Below, piece after piece: positions 61,101-63,099 of a DNA stretch of 64,000 nt (position 1 is its first letter; each line of letters starts with the position of its first letter). The DNA is from Heliopora coerulea (Eukaryota > Cnidaria > Anthozoa > Scleralcyonacea > Helioporidae), in assembly GCA_030142905.1 (NCBI GenBank), contig JASJOG010000002.1:5961001-6025000 (forward strand), read 5' to 3'. The position numbers and the translations under genes are program-made. The notes under the pieces are model-generated. The model saw only the letters and a list, made by a program, of their open reading frames with translations, did no database searches and was not told where the DNA came from.

Positions 61101-63099
61101 CGCGCGACAACGGTACTCTCTCCCCAGTCCAACATTTCGACCCTCATCGCCGTCCTCTCAAAGCTCTGCAGAGTCAGCTCAATGCACTAGATCCATCCAA
61201 TTGCTTTAAGATAGAACTACCTGCGAAAGATTGCTTCCCACCATTTCTAAACACCAAGATATTAGCGGTTAGAACCTGGAGGGAAGCTTAGATGTATAAA
61301 CGCCAGCCGACGAAAGTCTTATTTTACGTGCCAACTCACGTCATCTATTACACATGTGAGACCATCTCTTCAATTTGCTTCAACTAAAACCTCCACCCGA
61401 AGGGGAGGAACATGGCGAAAAGGAATGGGCACAGTGCAGATTTTGTCAAAACATCAATCCATATATTTATGTTTAAAAAATGCCTAACAACCAGATAACT
61501 ACCAGAGGCCTTGTCATACCATTCACATGTAGTTCTGAATAATTTATTGCCAATCGTTCATCTACCTTAATATATCCAAGCTCTCGCGTTTCTCAAACAT
61601 CAAACTGCTTCAACATCAGGAAAGTTATAAAATCCAATTGTTGGAACATTAGATTAATCCAGCAACCTAGTCACTCCGTAAAGAACATACCGGTACAATC
61701 TCAACCTTTCGACATCAAATGTGATATCCATGACCATGACGACAGTATCTACTTATTTGGGAGAGACCAACAGACCAGTCACAATATGGTACAATGAACA
61801 ACTTTGCTCCACAAATAGCCCACATGCATGCCCTCACCAAGGCATACCTTTCTCAAAGCATCATAGGCAAATTCACCTTAGATGAACTCCCATGCAAACA
61901 TTGAAGCTGCCGAAGAAAGCAAATGGAACATTATGAAGAAAAATCACAGAAGCAATCTTCATTCACAAAAATTTAACCAGATTTGAACTCCAAGGACGAA
62001 CTTTATGAAGTAATGGATTTTACAATGTAATAAGGTTTATCTAAGACTGAGCATTTAGCCTTGTATGTACAGTTTAGTACGTATGTATGTAGGTAAGATT
62101 GCAAAAACTAAAATTTCTTAAAGTGGAGCTGTGTTGTCCAATTTCCTCCCAAACTCTATAAACAATATAAGTGACATTACAGTTTATCCTTCAAAAAATT
62201 TTTAACAACCCTTTTCTTGACCCTAAACAGTAAGGTTGCTTATTTAGAGGAATTTGCTAGTAATGTAAATACAAAATTTATTGTACCTGTAATCAATAAT
62301 TCTAATGTATTATAACAACATTTACAGCATATAGTGTAATTAGTATTGACTACACATTTCATTTAAGGCTATCTGGAAGAATACTACTGCATGGATGCTT
62401 GTTCCTTCATTAGAAAAGTTCTAAGCTTAATTATCTTGCTAGTAGGAACATTCATGAATATTCTTTGGATGTTTGTCAAGCTCAAATTTCAGTAACCTCA
62501 GGAAAATGATTTCTGAGCCCTTGACTGGGATTGAAGCCACGACTATCTGATATCCAATATTAGTTATATTAAATAGAATTATTAAATAAACATATCATGG
62601 CTGTTGCATACTATAGGCAGCACATATGCCCAAGTTGTACCTTACAATAGTTCACCATCAGAGTTTTGGTAGCTCAATGGTTAGAGTGTCTTGCCAGTCA
62701 CCAGAAGGTTGCAGTTTGAATCCCTGTCTGAGGCTAAGAAATCACTTTTTCTGAGGATAATTTGAGCTTGAGAAACATCCAATGAACATCTATCATTTTT
62801 TTTGTAAGGAAATACCAGCTGAAGATGGAGTTAGACAGCAAAACATCAAAACCAAATTTATGCAAAGAAAACCTATAAAGCCTGAGTTATCTAAATTTGA
62901 TGTATGCAATACTAATAGAAAGTATCCTAAGTAACCAGGCTTAAGGACAGTTCTTTTATACTTTATACTTCATACAAAAGATTAAGTTACAAGACAATAA
63001 AATAATAAAAACCCCAATAATAAAAACCCCAATAAAAAAACCCCAACCCAAAACAGTTGAAAACTTTTACCTGTTGAAGATCAACAAGGTTTATCCTAC
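2391..63099 (-). CDS. UFL1: UFL1, E3 UFM1-protein ligase 1 (5' end outside window), 16 exons
   Basis: UFL1 is the E3 that, with its membrane partner DDRGK1 and adaptor CDK5RAP3, transfers UFM1 from UFC1 to targets such as ribosomal protein RPL26 at the endoplasmic reticulum. It has no RING or HECT domain. I assembled sixteen exons by eye; every junction uses AG acceptor and GT donor, and all phases match, giving about 707 in-frame residues ending in VHNGD and TGA at 2391-2393. Order and spacing follow human UFL1 (794 aa) from about residue 74 to the end, compared from memory. Recognisable blocks include [41 protein letters not shown], a Gly-rich basic linker ([14 protein letters not shown]) and [17 protein letters not shown]. 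The first ~74 codons are missing off the right edge. Introns run from 96 bp to 12.5 kb and are packed with transposons. No exon carries a stop or frameshift, so the gene looks functional. Confidence 0.95.
3040..3160. repeat. Degenerate telomere-like repeat (CCCTAA type)
   Basis: A run of AACCCTAA, AACCTTAACC and AACCATAACCC variants on the plus strand resembles decayed TTAGGG telomere repeats. It lies in the intron between exons O and P. Confidence 0.7.
3612..3703 (-). CDS. UFL1: UFL1 exon O
   Basis: It encodes [30 protein letters not shown] plus two bases of an Arg codon, matching human [29 protein letters not shown]. The acceptor is ATATTCAG and the donor GTATTG. Confidence 0.93.
3884..4570. 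mobile_element. Fold-back element with ~85-bp inverted arms
   Basis: The left arm (about 3884-3969) and the reverse complement of the right arm (about 4488-4570) share blocks such as TTTCGGCAAA, CTTCAGTACA and CTAATTT. The ~500-bp centre has no coding signal. It is a non-autonomous DNA element or fold-back repeat in the exon N-O intron. Confidence 0.7.
4625..4740 (-). repeat. tRNA-like SINE, diverged copy
   Basis: The reverse complement shares the tail (ATGAACGTTCATCAAGCT type) and B-box-like region with the better copies at 6.8, 53.5 and 62.7 kb. It is heavily mutated. Confidence 0.5.
4741..5390. other. Intronic, nothing recognised
   Basis: A+T-rich intron sequence between exons O and N with no ORF, repeat or motif that I could place. 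Confidence 0.5.
5399..6063. mobile_element. Fold-back element with ~135-bp inverted arms
   Basis: The left arm (about 5399-5535) matches the reverse complement of about 5925-6063. Shared blocks are AATTTTGTACGTCAGTTTCA and CTTGTGCGTCAG. A ~390-bp spacer separates the arms. The small ORFs over the arms are mirror images of each other, not genes. Confidence 0.75.
6321..6360. repeat. 40-bp near-perfect palindrome
   Basis: The sequence runs from CCAGGTATCAGG through ATATGTATACATAT to CCTGATACCTGG. It is self-complementary over all 40 bases except one mismatched pair (position 13 of each arm). It can form a hairpin with essentially no loop. Confidence 0.9.
6735..6940 (+). repeat. tRNA-derived SINE-like element
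   Basis: It contains an A-box-like TAGTTCAATGG and a B-box GGTTCGATCCC about 50 bp apart, as in pol III promoters of tRNA-derived SINEs. About 70 bp upstream of the boxes, and the tail with TTTGAGCTTGACGAATGTCC, are shared with 62,585-62,800. It does not fold into a complete tRNA, so it is not a tRNA gene. Confidence 0.7.
7114..7194 (-). CDS. UFL1: UFL1 exon N
   Basis: 27 codons in phase 0 encode [20 protein letters not shown] and NSTLNGK. They match human [28 protein letters not shown]. The acceptor is TCAACCAG and the donor GTACGT. The frame stays open for about 59 codons into the intron with no recognisable homology. Confidence 0.93.
7200..8620. other. Intronic, no gene recognised
   Basis: Intron between exons M and N. 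A minus-strand ORF at 8184-8441 (85 codons) has mixed composition but no motif that I recognise. In A+T-moderate DNA of this length such an ORF can arise by chance. Confidence 0.45.
8625..8820. repeat. Dispersed repeat, copy 1
   Basis: About 190 bp similar to 20,075-20,270. It shares AAATCAGATACAGAAT, CTGATTTACATGAACTTTTC and TTTTAAGAAAGA. The family is unknown. Confidence 0.7.
8936..9430. mobile_element. Non-autonomous hAT transposon with intact 8-bp target duplication
   Basis: The ends are TAGGGGTGTAACGATT on the left and AATCGCTACACCCCTA on the right, near-perfect inverted repeats of hAT type. The 8 bases GACATACA occur immediately before (8928-8935) and after (9431-9438), which matches the hAT target duplication length. 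The 495-bp interior is low-complexity TTCGATT-rich near the ends, and no transposase is present. The intact duplication suggests a fairly recent insertion. Confidence 0.9.
9576..10200 (+). mobile_element. 5'-truncated LINE 3' end (CR1/L2-like)
   Basis: Reading from 9579 to the stop near 10007 gives [20 protein letters not shown], then [20 protein letters not shown] and [14 protein letters not shown]. This is the conserved C-terminal end of APE-type non-LTR reverse transcriptases. A ~190-bp A+T-rich 3' UTR ends in an ATTGTTATTGTATTATTA tail. Everything 5' of it is missing, as expected of aborted target-primed insertion. It lies on the strand opposite to UFL1. Confidence 0.85.
9612..10007 (+). 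pseudogene. LINE reverse transcriptase C-terminal fragment
   Basis: 131 open codons of the C-terminal region downstream of the RT palm. The open frame suggests moderate age. No catalytic YxDD is included, so it cannot act on its own. Confidence 0.85.
10205..11860. other. Intronic, mostly unassigned; one repeat pair
   Basis: The block CGAAAAGACCCTGGTTGCG at about 10,297 recurs in inverted orientation at about 11,880-11,900, just downstream of the exon M donor. This marks two members of one dispersed repeat family. ORFs at 11,015-11,335 and 11,642-11,848 have no recognisable domain. Confidence 0.55.
11966..12096 (-). CDS. UFL1: UFL1 exon M
   Basis: It encodes (A)[38 protein letters not shown] and TLTHE. 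It matches human [33 protein letters not shown]. The acceptor is TTATCTAG and the donor GTAAGG. The ORF reads on into the intron, but homology stops at the donor. Confidence 0.95.
12100..12640. other. Intronic, nothing recognised
   Basis: Intron between exons M and L, A+T-rich, with no supported feature. Confidence 0.5.
12640..13285. repeat. Polypyrimidine tandem repeat (~138-bp unit)
   Basis: Almost pure C/T on the plus strand. The segment starting TCACAGTTTCCC at 12,972 repeats at 13,110, giving a period near 138 bp over about two and a half copies. In the UFL1 transcript it is purine-rich and begins next to the exon L donor. The ORFs across it are low-complexity and not genes. Confidence 0.85.
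13298..13449 (-). CDS. UFL1: UFL1 exon L
   Basis: It encodes (R)[15 protein letters not shown] through [20 protein letters not shown]. It matches human PLNKTYLEVVRSVFM...LYNNIRLFEKGMKFF. The acceptor is TCATTTTAG and the donor GTACGT. A long purine-rich (sense strand) tandem repeat begins about 20 bp downstream of the donor. Confidence 0.95.
13455..14490. other. Intronic; possible LINE 3' end near 13,700-13,815
   Basis: The segment with TAGCACTGAGCCCATGTGGG and ending TATAAATAAAGACACTTTAC looks like a non-LTR 3' UTR and tail, but no coding part is attached. A 123-codon plus ORF at 13,826-14,197 has no motif that I recognise. Confidence 0.35.
14495..14650 (+). repeat. Second tRNA-like SINE family
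   Basis: It contains TAGCTCAGTTGGCAGAGC (A-box) and GCAGGTTTGACCC (B-box), followed by a tail with CCCGGTTGGGTCTTAAAG. The same tail occurs near 37,450 and 37,560. A tRNA origin is inferred from the boxes. The cloverleaf is incomplete. Confidence 0.65.
14655..16045. other. Intronic, nothing recognised
   Basis: Intron between exons L and K. The short plus ORFs (for example 14,896-15,111 and 15,507-15,722) lack motifs. Confidence 0.5.
16052..16172. mobile_element. TTAA-flanked MITE, copy 1 (piggyBac-like)
   Basis: A 121-bp element between TTAA (16,048-16,051) and TTAA (16,173-16,176). It starts CACTTTCATGCATACCGTTG and ends in an imperfect inverted repeat. It is the diverged sister of the copy at 25,369-25,488. 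Confidence 0.7.
16482..16558 (-). CDS. UFL1: UFL1 exon K
   Basis: It encodes [20 protein letters not shown], then SEYLH plus two bases of an Arg codon. It matches human [26 protein letters not shown]. The acceptor is CATTTTAG and the donor GTAATG. It was found by looking for the missing segment between exons J and L. Confidence 0.92.
16854..17240. mobile_element. Fold-back MITE
   Basis: The left arm, with GGACCTTAAGATCTACTACG (about 16,860-16,905), matches the reverse complement of about 17,190-17,240 (GGACCTTAAAATCTACGATG). The arms are about 50 bp. No coding capacity. A related arm sequence appears near 56,500. Confidence 0.65.
17250..17885. other. Intronic, nothing recognised
   Basis: Short ORFs on both strands without motifs. 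It lies between a fold-back MITE and the TTAA element. Confidence 0.45.
17890..18859. mobile_element. TTAA-bounded DNA element with perfect 15-bp TIRs and a small ORF
   Basis: The left end TTAAACACGGAGCGA (17,890-17,904) is the exact reverse complement of the right end (18,845-18,859). Both ends sit on TTAA, so a TTAA target duplication with ACACGGAGCGA ends is likely, as in piggyBac or Kolobok. A TATA-like CTATAAAAGG lies just inside the left end. It holds one plausible ORF, described separately, and no recognisable transposase. Confidence 0.75.
18350..18580 (+). CDS. Small basic ORF inside the TTAA element, function unknown
   Basis: The first ATG at 18,350 opens a 76-codon frame. It has a Ser/Thr-rich N-terminus and then a Lys/Tyr-rich stretch ([20 protein letters not shown]) with a KAYYxxxK spacing repeated about 20 residues on. 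The stop overlaps a good 5' splice consensus (A|GTAAGT), so it could be an exon of a longer spliced gene rather than a complete protein. I do not recognise the family. Its position inside matched TIRs, about 450 bp after a TATA-like box, suggests that it is or was expressed by the element. Confidence 0.4.
   Translation: MVSRSHPTARTSTSAQSTTPRSAGLSKYDCNKAYYQKNKRAIKESKAYYGFKMEVKRDEEGRLVEVRKKINTVRNQ
18916..18966. repeat. Degenerate telomere-like repeat
   Basis: AACCTTAACCCAAACCCTAA-type units just outside the right end of the TTAA element. Confidence 0.65.
18970..21100. other. Intronic; one dispersed repeat copy (20,075-20,270)
   Basis: The only assignable content is the second copy of the repeat seen at 8,625-8,820. 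The remainder of this 2.1 kb shows no ORF or repeat structure that I could support. Confidence 0.5.
21106..21198 (-). CDS. UFL1: UFL1 exon J
   Basis: 31 codons encode [20 protein letters not shown] and [11 protein letters not shown]. The match to human is loose in the charged part and clear at the EFMTQEQ end (human ISFMFQDEIEDF). The acceptor is AATATAG and the donor GTCAGA. Phase 0 at both ends joins exons I and K. Confidence 0.87.
21261..21279. repeat. Poly-G run
   Basis: A G-run interrupted by one A, on the plus strand 63 bp upstream (transcript sense) of exon J. In the transcript it is a C-run. Confidence 0.85.
21280..22100. other. Intronic; possible LINE tail at 21,985-22,060, then (AT)n
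   Basis: The reverse complement of 21,985-22,060 ends in GCAATAAAGATTATTATTAA, resembling a non-LTR 3' tail without a body. A short (AT)n run follows at about 22,101-22,119. Nothing else was identified. Confidence 0.4.
22100..23944 (-). mobile_element. LINE 1: APE-type non-LTR retrotransposon, RT part only
   Basis: The minus strand encodes an RT from the linker ([10 protein letters not shown]) through [18 protein letters not shown] (fingers), [20 protein letters not shown] (palm), [20 protein letters not shown] and LYADDTVL (catalytic YADD intact) to the C-terminal [13 protein letters not shown]. Frameshifts lie near 23,180 and 22,945. The endonuclease is absent. The upstream edge abuts the repeat tail of LINE 2 at about 23,940, so either LINE 2 inserted into LINE 1 or LINE 1 is 5'-truncated there. 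Confidence 0.88.
22473..23944 (-). pseudogene. Reverse transcriptase of LINE 1, frameshifted
   Basis: Two main open segments (about 23,038-23,944 and 22,473-22,931) joined by a third frame around the YADD motif. The active-site residues are present, but at least two frameshifts prevent a full product. It is on the same strand as UFL1. Confidence 0.88.
25369..25488. mobile_element. TTAA-flanked MITE, copy 2 (piggyBac-like), inside LINE 2
   Basis: A 120-bp element between TTAA at 25,365-25,368 and TTAA at 25,489-25,492. The ends are CCCTTTCATGCA and TGCATAAAAGGG, an inverted repeat with the CCC/GGG termini and TTAA site typical of piggyBac. LINE coding (DAHAPI... then [12 protein letters not shown]) resumes on both sides, so the insertion site is clear. 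Confidence 0.85.
25712..26806 (-). pseudogene. LINE 2 N-terminal ORF and AP-endonuclease domain
   Basis: It starts [12 protein letters not shown] at an ATG (26,804-26,806). A transmembrane-like stretch ([17 protein letters not shown]) follows, then a single TAG, then [15 protein letters not shown] and the endonuclease ([54 protein letters not shown]). The motifs are those of APE-type LINE endonucleases: N/S-R-S, SETW and a D-x-N variant. Apart from the TAG the frame is continuous for 365 codons, suggesting relatively recent decay. Confidence 0.85.
26372..26398 (-). other. 2A-like ribosome-skipping motif (final Pro replaced)
   Basis: It encodes GDVEPNPGF. The canonical 2A core is D-x-E-x-N-P-G-P. 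Here every core residue is present except the last proline, which is Phe. A hydrophobic run ([10 protein letters not shown]) precedes it, as in known 2A-like sequences of non-LTR elements. With Phe in the last place, skipping is expected to be weak or lost. Confidence 0.7.
26871..28075. other. Intronic, nothing coding recognised
   Basis: Possible MITE debris (CAGGGGTGCATCTAGGAAG at about 27,380, a poly-G/A patch at about 27,435) but no matched end found. No ORF of note. Confidence 0.4.
28080..28660. repeat. Degenerate minisatellite, ~80-100-bp unit
   Basis: Variants of AAAATCATCTTAGTCCAGCA, GCAGATTGACAGGTAGG and TTAAGAAGTTCAAA recur at least six times at irregular spacing. It is an old tandem array. 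Confidence 0.7.
28926..30305 (+). mobile_element. Tc1-like transposon, full length, inactive
   Basis: Terminal inverted repeats CAGTGGGGGTCAAAAGTC (28,926 on) and its exact complement ending at 30,305, each bordered by TA, the Tc1/mariner target site. It is 1,380 bp. It encloses one transposase reading frame with four nonsense codons and no frameshift. Confidence 0.95.
29135..30163 (+). pseudogene. Tc1 transposase with four premature stops
   Basis: 343 codons in one frame from ATG (29,135) to TAA (30,161-30,163), normal for Tc1. N-terminal helix-turn-helix ([38 protein letters not shown]), a GRPR-type AT-hook (RSGRPRATT), then the DDE domain: Asp in [11 protein letters not shown], Asp in [11 protein letters not shown] and Glu in PDLNPIENL (DD34E spacing). 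Stops: TGA 29,267, TAA 29,750, TAG 29,984, TGA 30,041. At least two replace expected Trp codons, consistent with G-to-A decay. Confidence 0.95.
30418..30475. repeat. 11-bp tandem repeat, 5 copies
   Basis: ACTAGTTCACG repeats five times almost without change. Diverged ACTAGTTCAC and GACTAGTTT pieces follow to about 30,860, suggesting the remains of an element rich in this word. Confidence 0.9.
31040..31137. repeat. (GAAA)n microsatellite
   Basis: AAAGAAAGAAAG-type repeat of about 100 bp just 5' of the R2/NeSL-type LINE. Confidence 0.9.
31140..33030 (+). mobile_element. LINE 3: RLE-type non-LTR element (R2/NeSL superfamily), 5'-truncated
   Basis: The plus strand encodes [12 protein letters not shown] (RT motif before the palm), then a thumb region ([13 protein letters not shown]), a CRLC...H...C zinc knuckle (CX2CX8HX4C) near 32,310 and a restriction-like endonuclease segment ([12 protein letters not shown], then VVECSCPW). 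This order (RT, CCHC, RLE) defines the R2/NeSL group. The YxDD region is lost to a frame disruption near 31,310-31,380. The copy ends in a 3' UTR at about 33,030. Confidence 0.8.
31376..32700 (+). pseudogene. RLE-LINE polyprotein C-terminal half
   Basis: Two open segments: 31,376-31,933 (185 codons, RT thumb) and 31,963-32,700 (245 codons, zinc knuckle plus endonuclease). Stops lie between and after them, and homology continues past 32,700 ([12 protein letters not shown]). The endonuclease in this class cuts a specific target, but the target cannot be read from this copy. Confidence 0.8.
33035..33260. repeat. (GAAA)n/(GGAAA)n microsatellite
   Basis: About 220 bp of AAAGAAAGGAAAG units directly after the RLE LINE. 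Confidence 0.92.
33261..33700. other. Intronic, nothing recognised
   Basis: Sequence between the GAAA repeat and exon I with no supported feature. Confidence 0.5.
33709..33888 (-). CDS. UFL1: UFL1 exon I (basic Gly-rich linker)
   Basis: 60 codons encode [17 protein letters not shown], then [19 protein letters not shown] and [16 protein letters not shown]. They match human KKDKKDERRRKATEGSG...GGGGGNAREYKIKK, a disordered basic linker. The donor is GTAAGG. The next intron is 12.5 kb, the longest in view. Confidence 0.95.
33895..35305. other. Intronic; telomere-like stretch at 34,255-34,405
   Basis: A run of GGGTTAGGGTTAG-like and GTTAGAGTTAGAG variants of about 150 bp. Otherwise A+T-rich with no supported feature. 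Confidence 0.6.
35315..35456. mobile_element. Small fold-back element
   Basis: The left arm (TTAGTGTATCTTGAGAATAA, CTGTTGGTGATTGACGTTT) is repeated as reverse complement on the right. The arms are about 45 bp around a ~55-bp centre. Confidence 0.7.
35486..36110. mobile_element. pogo/Tigger-like MITE
   Basis: The ends are CAGTCAACTCTCTCTAAAGC and its imperfect complement ending AGAGTTGACTG, each next to TA. Inside each end is a TGTCCGCTTTAGAGAG-type subterminal repeat. It is 625 bp with no transposase. It lies 50 bp from the exon H donor. Confidence 0.8.
36160..36336 (-). CDS. UFL1: UFL1 exon H
   Basis: 59 codons in phase 0 encode [19 protein letters not shown] through [20 protein letters not shown] to QEKAEK. 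They match human LLPTSLSVEDAAILLQ...VVVSEKFINDC...HQKAEK. The donor is GTAAGA. A pogo-like MITE ends 50 bp downstream of the donor. Confidence 0.95.
36516..37322. mobile_element. Tandem pair of TIR MITEs
   Basis: Copy 1 runs about 36,516-36,886 and copy 2 about 36,986-37,322. Each starts TTTAGCATATACCTCGC (or a close variant) and ends with the reverse complement. Interiors align throughout (CATCTTGTTTTGC, GATATTCYGAGATAG). The spacer word GAACAATTATTCACYRAA occurs before each copy. Confidence 0.82.
37400..37600 (-). repeat. tRNA-like SINE fragments, inverted
   Basis: A B-box-like GTTCGATTCC on the minus strand near 37,510, and the tail word of the 14.5 kb SINE in opposite orientations at about 37,455 and 37,560. 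Confidence 0.55.
37610..38610. other. Intronic; CT-rich patch at 37,965-38,120
   Basis: A polypyrimidine tract (CTCTTTGTCCCACTCGTCTC and similar) in otherwise unremarkable sequence. The ORF over it is low-complexity. Confidence 0.5.
38616..38791 (-). CDS. UFL1: UFL1 exon G
   Basis: It encodes (E)[30 protein letters not shown] and [18 protein letters not shown]. It aligns to human [21 protein letters not shown]...VEEAISSGTWVDI. The acceptor is CATTTTAG and the donor GTAAGA. Confidence 0.95.
38800..39395. other. Intronic, nothing recognised
   Basis: Intron between exons F and G with no ORF or repeat that I can support. Confidence 0.45.
39400..40360 (+). mobile_element. Crypton-like tyrosine recombinase relic, copy 2
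   Basis: Plus-strand translation in shifting frames gives [18 protein letters not shown], then KCKLSRKV (near 39,940-40,060) and [20 protein letters not shown], then [19 protein letters not shown] (near 40,160-40,350). These match the N- and C-terminal parts of Crypton-derived recombinases (KIAA1958/ZMYM-like), where the core reads NHSVRKTC. The central part is deleted, and the catalytic HxxR arginine position reads Lys/His-shifted. It has many stops. Confidence 0.7.
40375..41315. mobile_element. Outer fold-back element with a second element nested at its centre
   Basis: The left arm (about 40,375-40,530) is the inverted copy of about 41,156-41,315. Shared words are TACATTAGGGATAATAAAAT, CCAACAGACGATCATTAAC and CAACCATTTGCATC. 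The arms are about 155 bp and roughly 85-90% alike by eye. The centre is occupied by the 605-bp element described next. Confidence 0.8.
40531..41135. mobile_element. Inner TIR element with GCGCCGC repeats
   Basis: A perfect 27-bp inverted repeat starts TACCGTAAATGATCGATTAA and continues GCGCCGC. It ends on TA at both sides, consistent with a TA target. Both subterminal regions carry tandem AATAAGCGCCGCTCTCGA-like units (about eight in all). No transposase. It sits close to the middle of the outer palindrome. Confidence 0.85.
41320..41865. other. Intronic, nothing recognised
   Basis: The 76-codon plus ORF at 41,541-41,771 and the 61-codon minus ORF have no recognisable motif. Confidence 0.4.
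41866..42290. repeat. ACC/AAC-rich low-complexity tract
   Basis: CACCAACAC and AACAACAAC-type trinucleotide mixture of about 420 bp. The Thr/Asn-rich ORF across it is a by-product. Confidence 0.85.
42518..42661 (-). CDS. UFL1: UFL1 exon F
   Basis: It encodes (S)[31 protein letters not shown] and [12 protein letters not shown], matching the human LEELVNSGRLRG...FVPDIYSRTQ...FFRQNGYL segment. The acceptor is a T-tract ending TAAG and the donor GTAAGT. Both flanking phases fit. Confidence 0.95.
42670..43910. other. Intronic; telomere-like stretch at 43,225-43,340
   Basis: CCTAACCCTAATCC variants of about 110 bp. Otherwise nothing supported. A GTAGCCGGGCCAGCTTGC word near 43,855 recurs in the 52.2-52.5 kb repeat. 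Confidence 0.55.
44953..46969 (-). mobile_element. LINE 4: APE-type LINE, 5'-truncated, inserted in DIRS gag
   Basis: The minus strand encodes RT from [10 protein letters not shown] through [53 protein letters not shown] and FVDDTKLF to the C-terminal [18 protein letters not shown]. The endonuclease is missing. Frameshifts occur in the palm (near 46,250) and C-terminal part. A duplicated TAAGTCTATAATTTGTTA lies at 46,470-46,535. Confidence 0.85.
45191..46929 (-). pseudogene. Reverse transcriptase of LINE 4
   Basis: Fragments in at least three frames (46,576-46,929; 46,249-46,464; about 45,640-46,240; 45,191-45,499) make up one RT. The FVDD catalytic motif near 46,000 is intact, but frameshifts and stops make it inactive. 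Confidence 0.85.
47470..49740 (+). pseudogene. DIRS pol: RT, RNase H and tyrosine recombinase
   Basis: [15 protein letters not shown] then a [43 protein letters not shown] then TGA, and [10 protein letters not shown] where a DD pair is expected, so the catalytic pair is broken. RNase H end: [40 protein letters not shown]. Recombinase: Arg in LTTGQRRQT, HxxR in [12 protein letters not shown] and Tyr in [16 protein letters not shown]. The recombinase stretch is open for 168 codons with its catalytic residues present. Confidence 0.83.
49893..50128. repeat. Large hairpin at the right end of the DIRS element
   Basis: Bases about 49,893-49,965 and the reverse complement of about 50,060-50,128 share GAGACYTACCT, TAAGTTGAAA and AGCCYGTC. 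This matches an inverted-repeat terminus next to an internal complementary region. Confidence 0.75.
50232..50432 (+). pseudogene. SAP-domain ORF, remnant of transposon accessory protein
   Basis: 66 codons from ATG at 50,232. Residues ~36-64 ([20 protein letters not shown], then [12 protein letters not shown]) are a SAP DNA-binding motif. In intact ISL2EU-type elements I expect a longer protein with zinc-finger and YqaJ nuclease parts after SAP. Here a stop and the 3' end of the converging transposase follow within 45 bp, so this is a truncated copy, or a stand-alone SAP peptide. Confidence 0.65.
50474..52036 (-). pseudogene. THAP-domain DDE transposase with three premature stops
   Basis: 521 codons in a single frame. 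N-terminal THAP zinc finger: Cys pair in [25 protein letters not shown] and the closing C-x2-H in YICAVHW. Helix-turn-helix region near [23 protein letters not shown]_4 domain: Asp in TVDCTEFSV, Asp in [10 protein letters not shown] and Glu in [13 protein letters not shown]. Stops: TAA 51,632, TGA 51,113 (expected Trp), TAA 50,642. No frameshift, so it died relatively recently. The THAP finger normally binds the element's ends. Confidence 0.85.
52230..52530. repeat. Inverted GGTAGCTCAGT / GAGCTACC repeat
   Basis: GGGGTAGCTCAGTAAAGGAG near 52,270 and CCACTGAGCTACCCGTTAGC near 52,478 are inverted partners. GGGCCAG and GGCTGGC words recur. It looks like a non-autonomous element rather than a tRNA, since no cloverleaf forms. 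Confidence 0.55.
52600..52945. repeat. Array of TTTCAYRTGAAA palindromes
   Basis: At least ten short palindromes of the form TTTCAC(A/G)(T/C)GTGAAA (for example TTCACACGTGAAAT, TTCCACATGTGAAATC, TTTCACATATGAAATA) in 350 bp. Two are part of a 35-bp direct repeat containing CTTGGTACACAAAACATGTA. The core CACRTG is an E-box-like word. Confidence 0.8.
53106..53164 (-). CDS. UFL1: UFL1 exon E
   Basis: A 59-bp exon encoding (R)[19 protein letters not shown], matching human [20 protein letters not shown]. The acceptor is AATTCCAG and the donor GTAAGT. It is followed by a 10.4 kb intron that holds the DIRS and ISL2EU elements. Confidence 0.94.
53425..53565 (-). repeat. tRNA-derived SINE-like element
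   Basis: The reverse complement reads B-box GGTTCGATCTCC and the tail AGCTTGACGAACGTTCATC, as in the 6.8 and 62.7 kb copies. Confidence 0.65.
53880..54512. repeat. Minisatellite, ~160-185-bp unit, 4 copies
   Basis: Units start TACTCTRATGAAGTGCTTTC at 53,881, 54,065, 54,221 and 54,381, and include GCAGCATTACTGTGAGATTT and CAGCCCGGACTGAGAATTT. The small ORFs here are by-products of the repeat. Confidence 0.88.
54580..54710 (-). CDS. UFL1: UFL1 exon D
   Basis: It encodes [14 protein letters not shown], then [25 protein letters not shown] and the start of an Arg codon. It matches human QRLGRIISG...[23 protein letters not shown]. The acceptor is TTATCAG and the donor GTACAT. A four-copy minisatellite starts about 70 bp downstream of the donor. 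Confidence 0.95.
54840..55460. other. Intronic, nothing recognised
   Basis: Intron between exons C and D. A minus ORF at 55,216-55,422 lacks UFL1 similarity or other motifs. Confidence 0.5.
55467..55581 (-). CDS. UFL1: UFL1 exon C
   Basis: It encodes [19 protein letters not shown], then [19 protein letters not shown]. This is close to human [26 protein letters not shown], part of the N-terminal winged-helix repeats. The donor GTTGGT is weak. A better-looking GTATGT seven bases further on would break the frame into exon D, so GTTGGT is preferred. Confidence 0.94.
55678..55775 (-). CDS. UFL1: UFL1 exon B
   Basis: It encodes [20 protein letters not shown] and on to GELID, matching the human INVDLIHIENRI...GQLIDE segment. 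The acceptor is GTTTTTAG and the donor GTACAG. It ends two bases into a lysine codon completed by exon C after a 96-bp intron, the shortest in the gene. Confidence 0.93.
55785..58315. other. Intronic, no gene recognised; repeat debris
   Basis: AGCGACCTTAAGATGCACGA near 56,500 resembles the arm of the 16.9 kb fold-back MITE. CAGGGGCGGATCCAGAGGG near 56,763 looks like a transposon end without a matched partner. The ORF at 57,157-57,399 has no motif. Confidence 0.4.
58321..59653 (-). pseudogene. Harbinger (HARBI1-like) transposase with an intron
   Basis: It starts [14 protein letters not shown] at ATG 59,653. It continues with [38 protein letters not shown] then TGA (59,354), [17 protein letters not shown] (first Asp), [15 protein letters not shown], then an apparent intron (donor GTTATT near 59,102, acceptor TTGTTTTAG near 58,733), [20 protein letters not shown], a TAA near 58,613 inside CV*GDSAYP (second Asp) and RAHLQAPF, and ends FFQVDPPAQ. 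Two stops make it a pseudogene. HARBI1-type host genes are similar, but those would be intact. Confidence 0.78.
58321..59690 (-). mobile_element. PIF/Harbinger transposon relic
   Basis: Minus-strand coding for a Harbinger DDE nuclease lies at 58,321-59,653. I did not find clear terminal repeats. A triplet of GATATAAAAT words at about 59,575-59,605 disrupts the N-terminal part. Confidence 0.78.
59700..62430. other. Intronic, no gene recognised
   Basis: Several short plus ORFs (59,762-60,088; 61,019-61,291 and others) without recognisable domains. A+T-rich throughout. No repeat ends identified. Confidence 0.4.
62440..62580 (-). repeat. tRNA-derived SINE-like element
   Basis: The reverse complement carries the same B-box region and the tail (TTTGAGCTTGACAAACATCC). 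It lies tail to tail with the next copy on the opposite strand. Confidence 0.6.
62585..62800 (+). repeat. tRNA-derived SINE-like element
   Basis: A-box TAGCTCAATGG and B-box-like GCAGTTTGAATCCC, with the same ~70-bp upstream part and tail as 6,735-6,940. Confidence 0.68.
63071..63099 (-). CDS. UFL1: UFL1 exon A (29-bp microexon)
   Basis: The exon reads GT then AGG ATA AAC and on to CAACAG, giving (G)RINLVDLQQ, which corresponds to human GRVNIVDLQQ. The acceptor is TTTTCTAG and the donor GTAAAA. The first two bases complete a glycine codon begun in an exon outside the window. It is too short for ORF callers, and is supported mainly by its match and by correct phase into exon B 7.3 kb away. 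Confidence 0.85.

Noticed and set aside
61019..61291. 90-codon plus ORF as a gene
   Set aside because: No recognisable domain, no neighbouring coding signal and intronic to UFL1.
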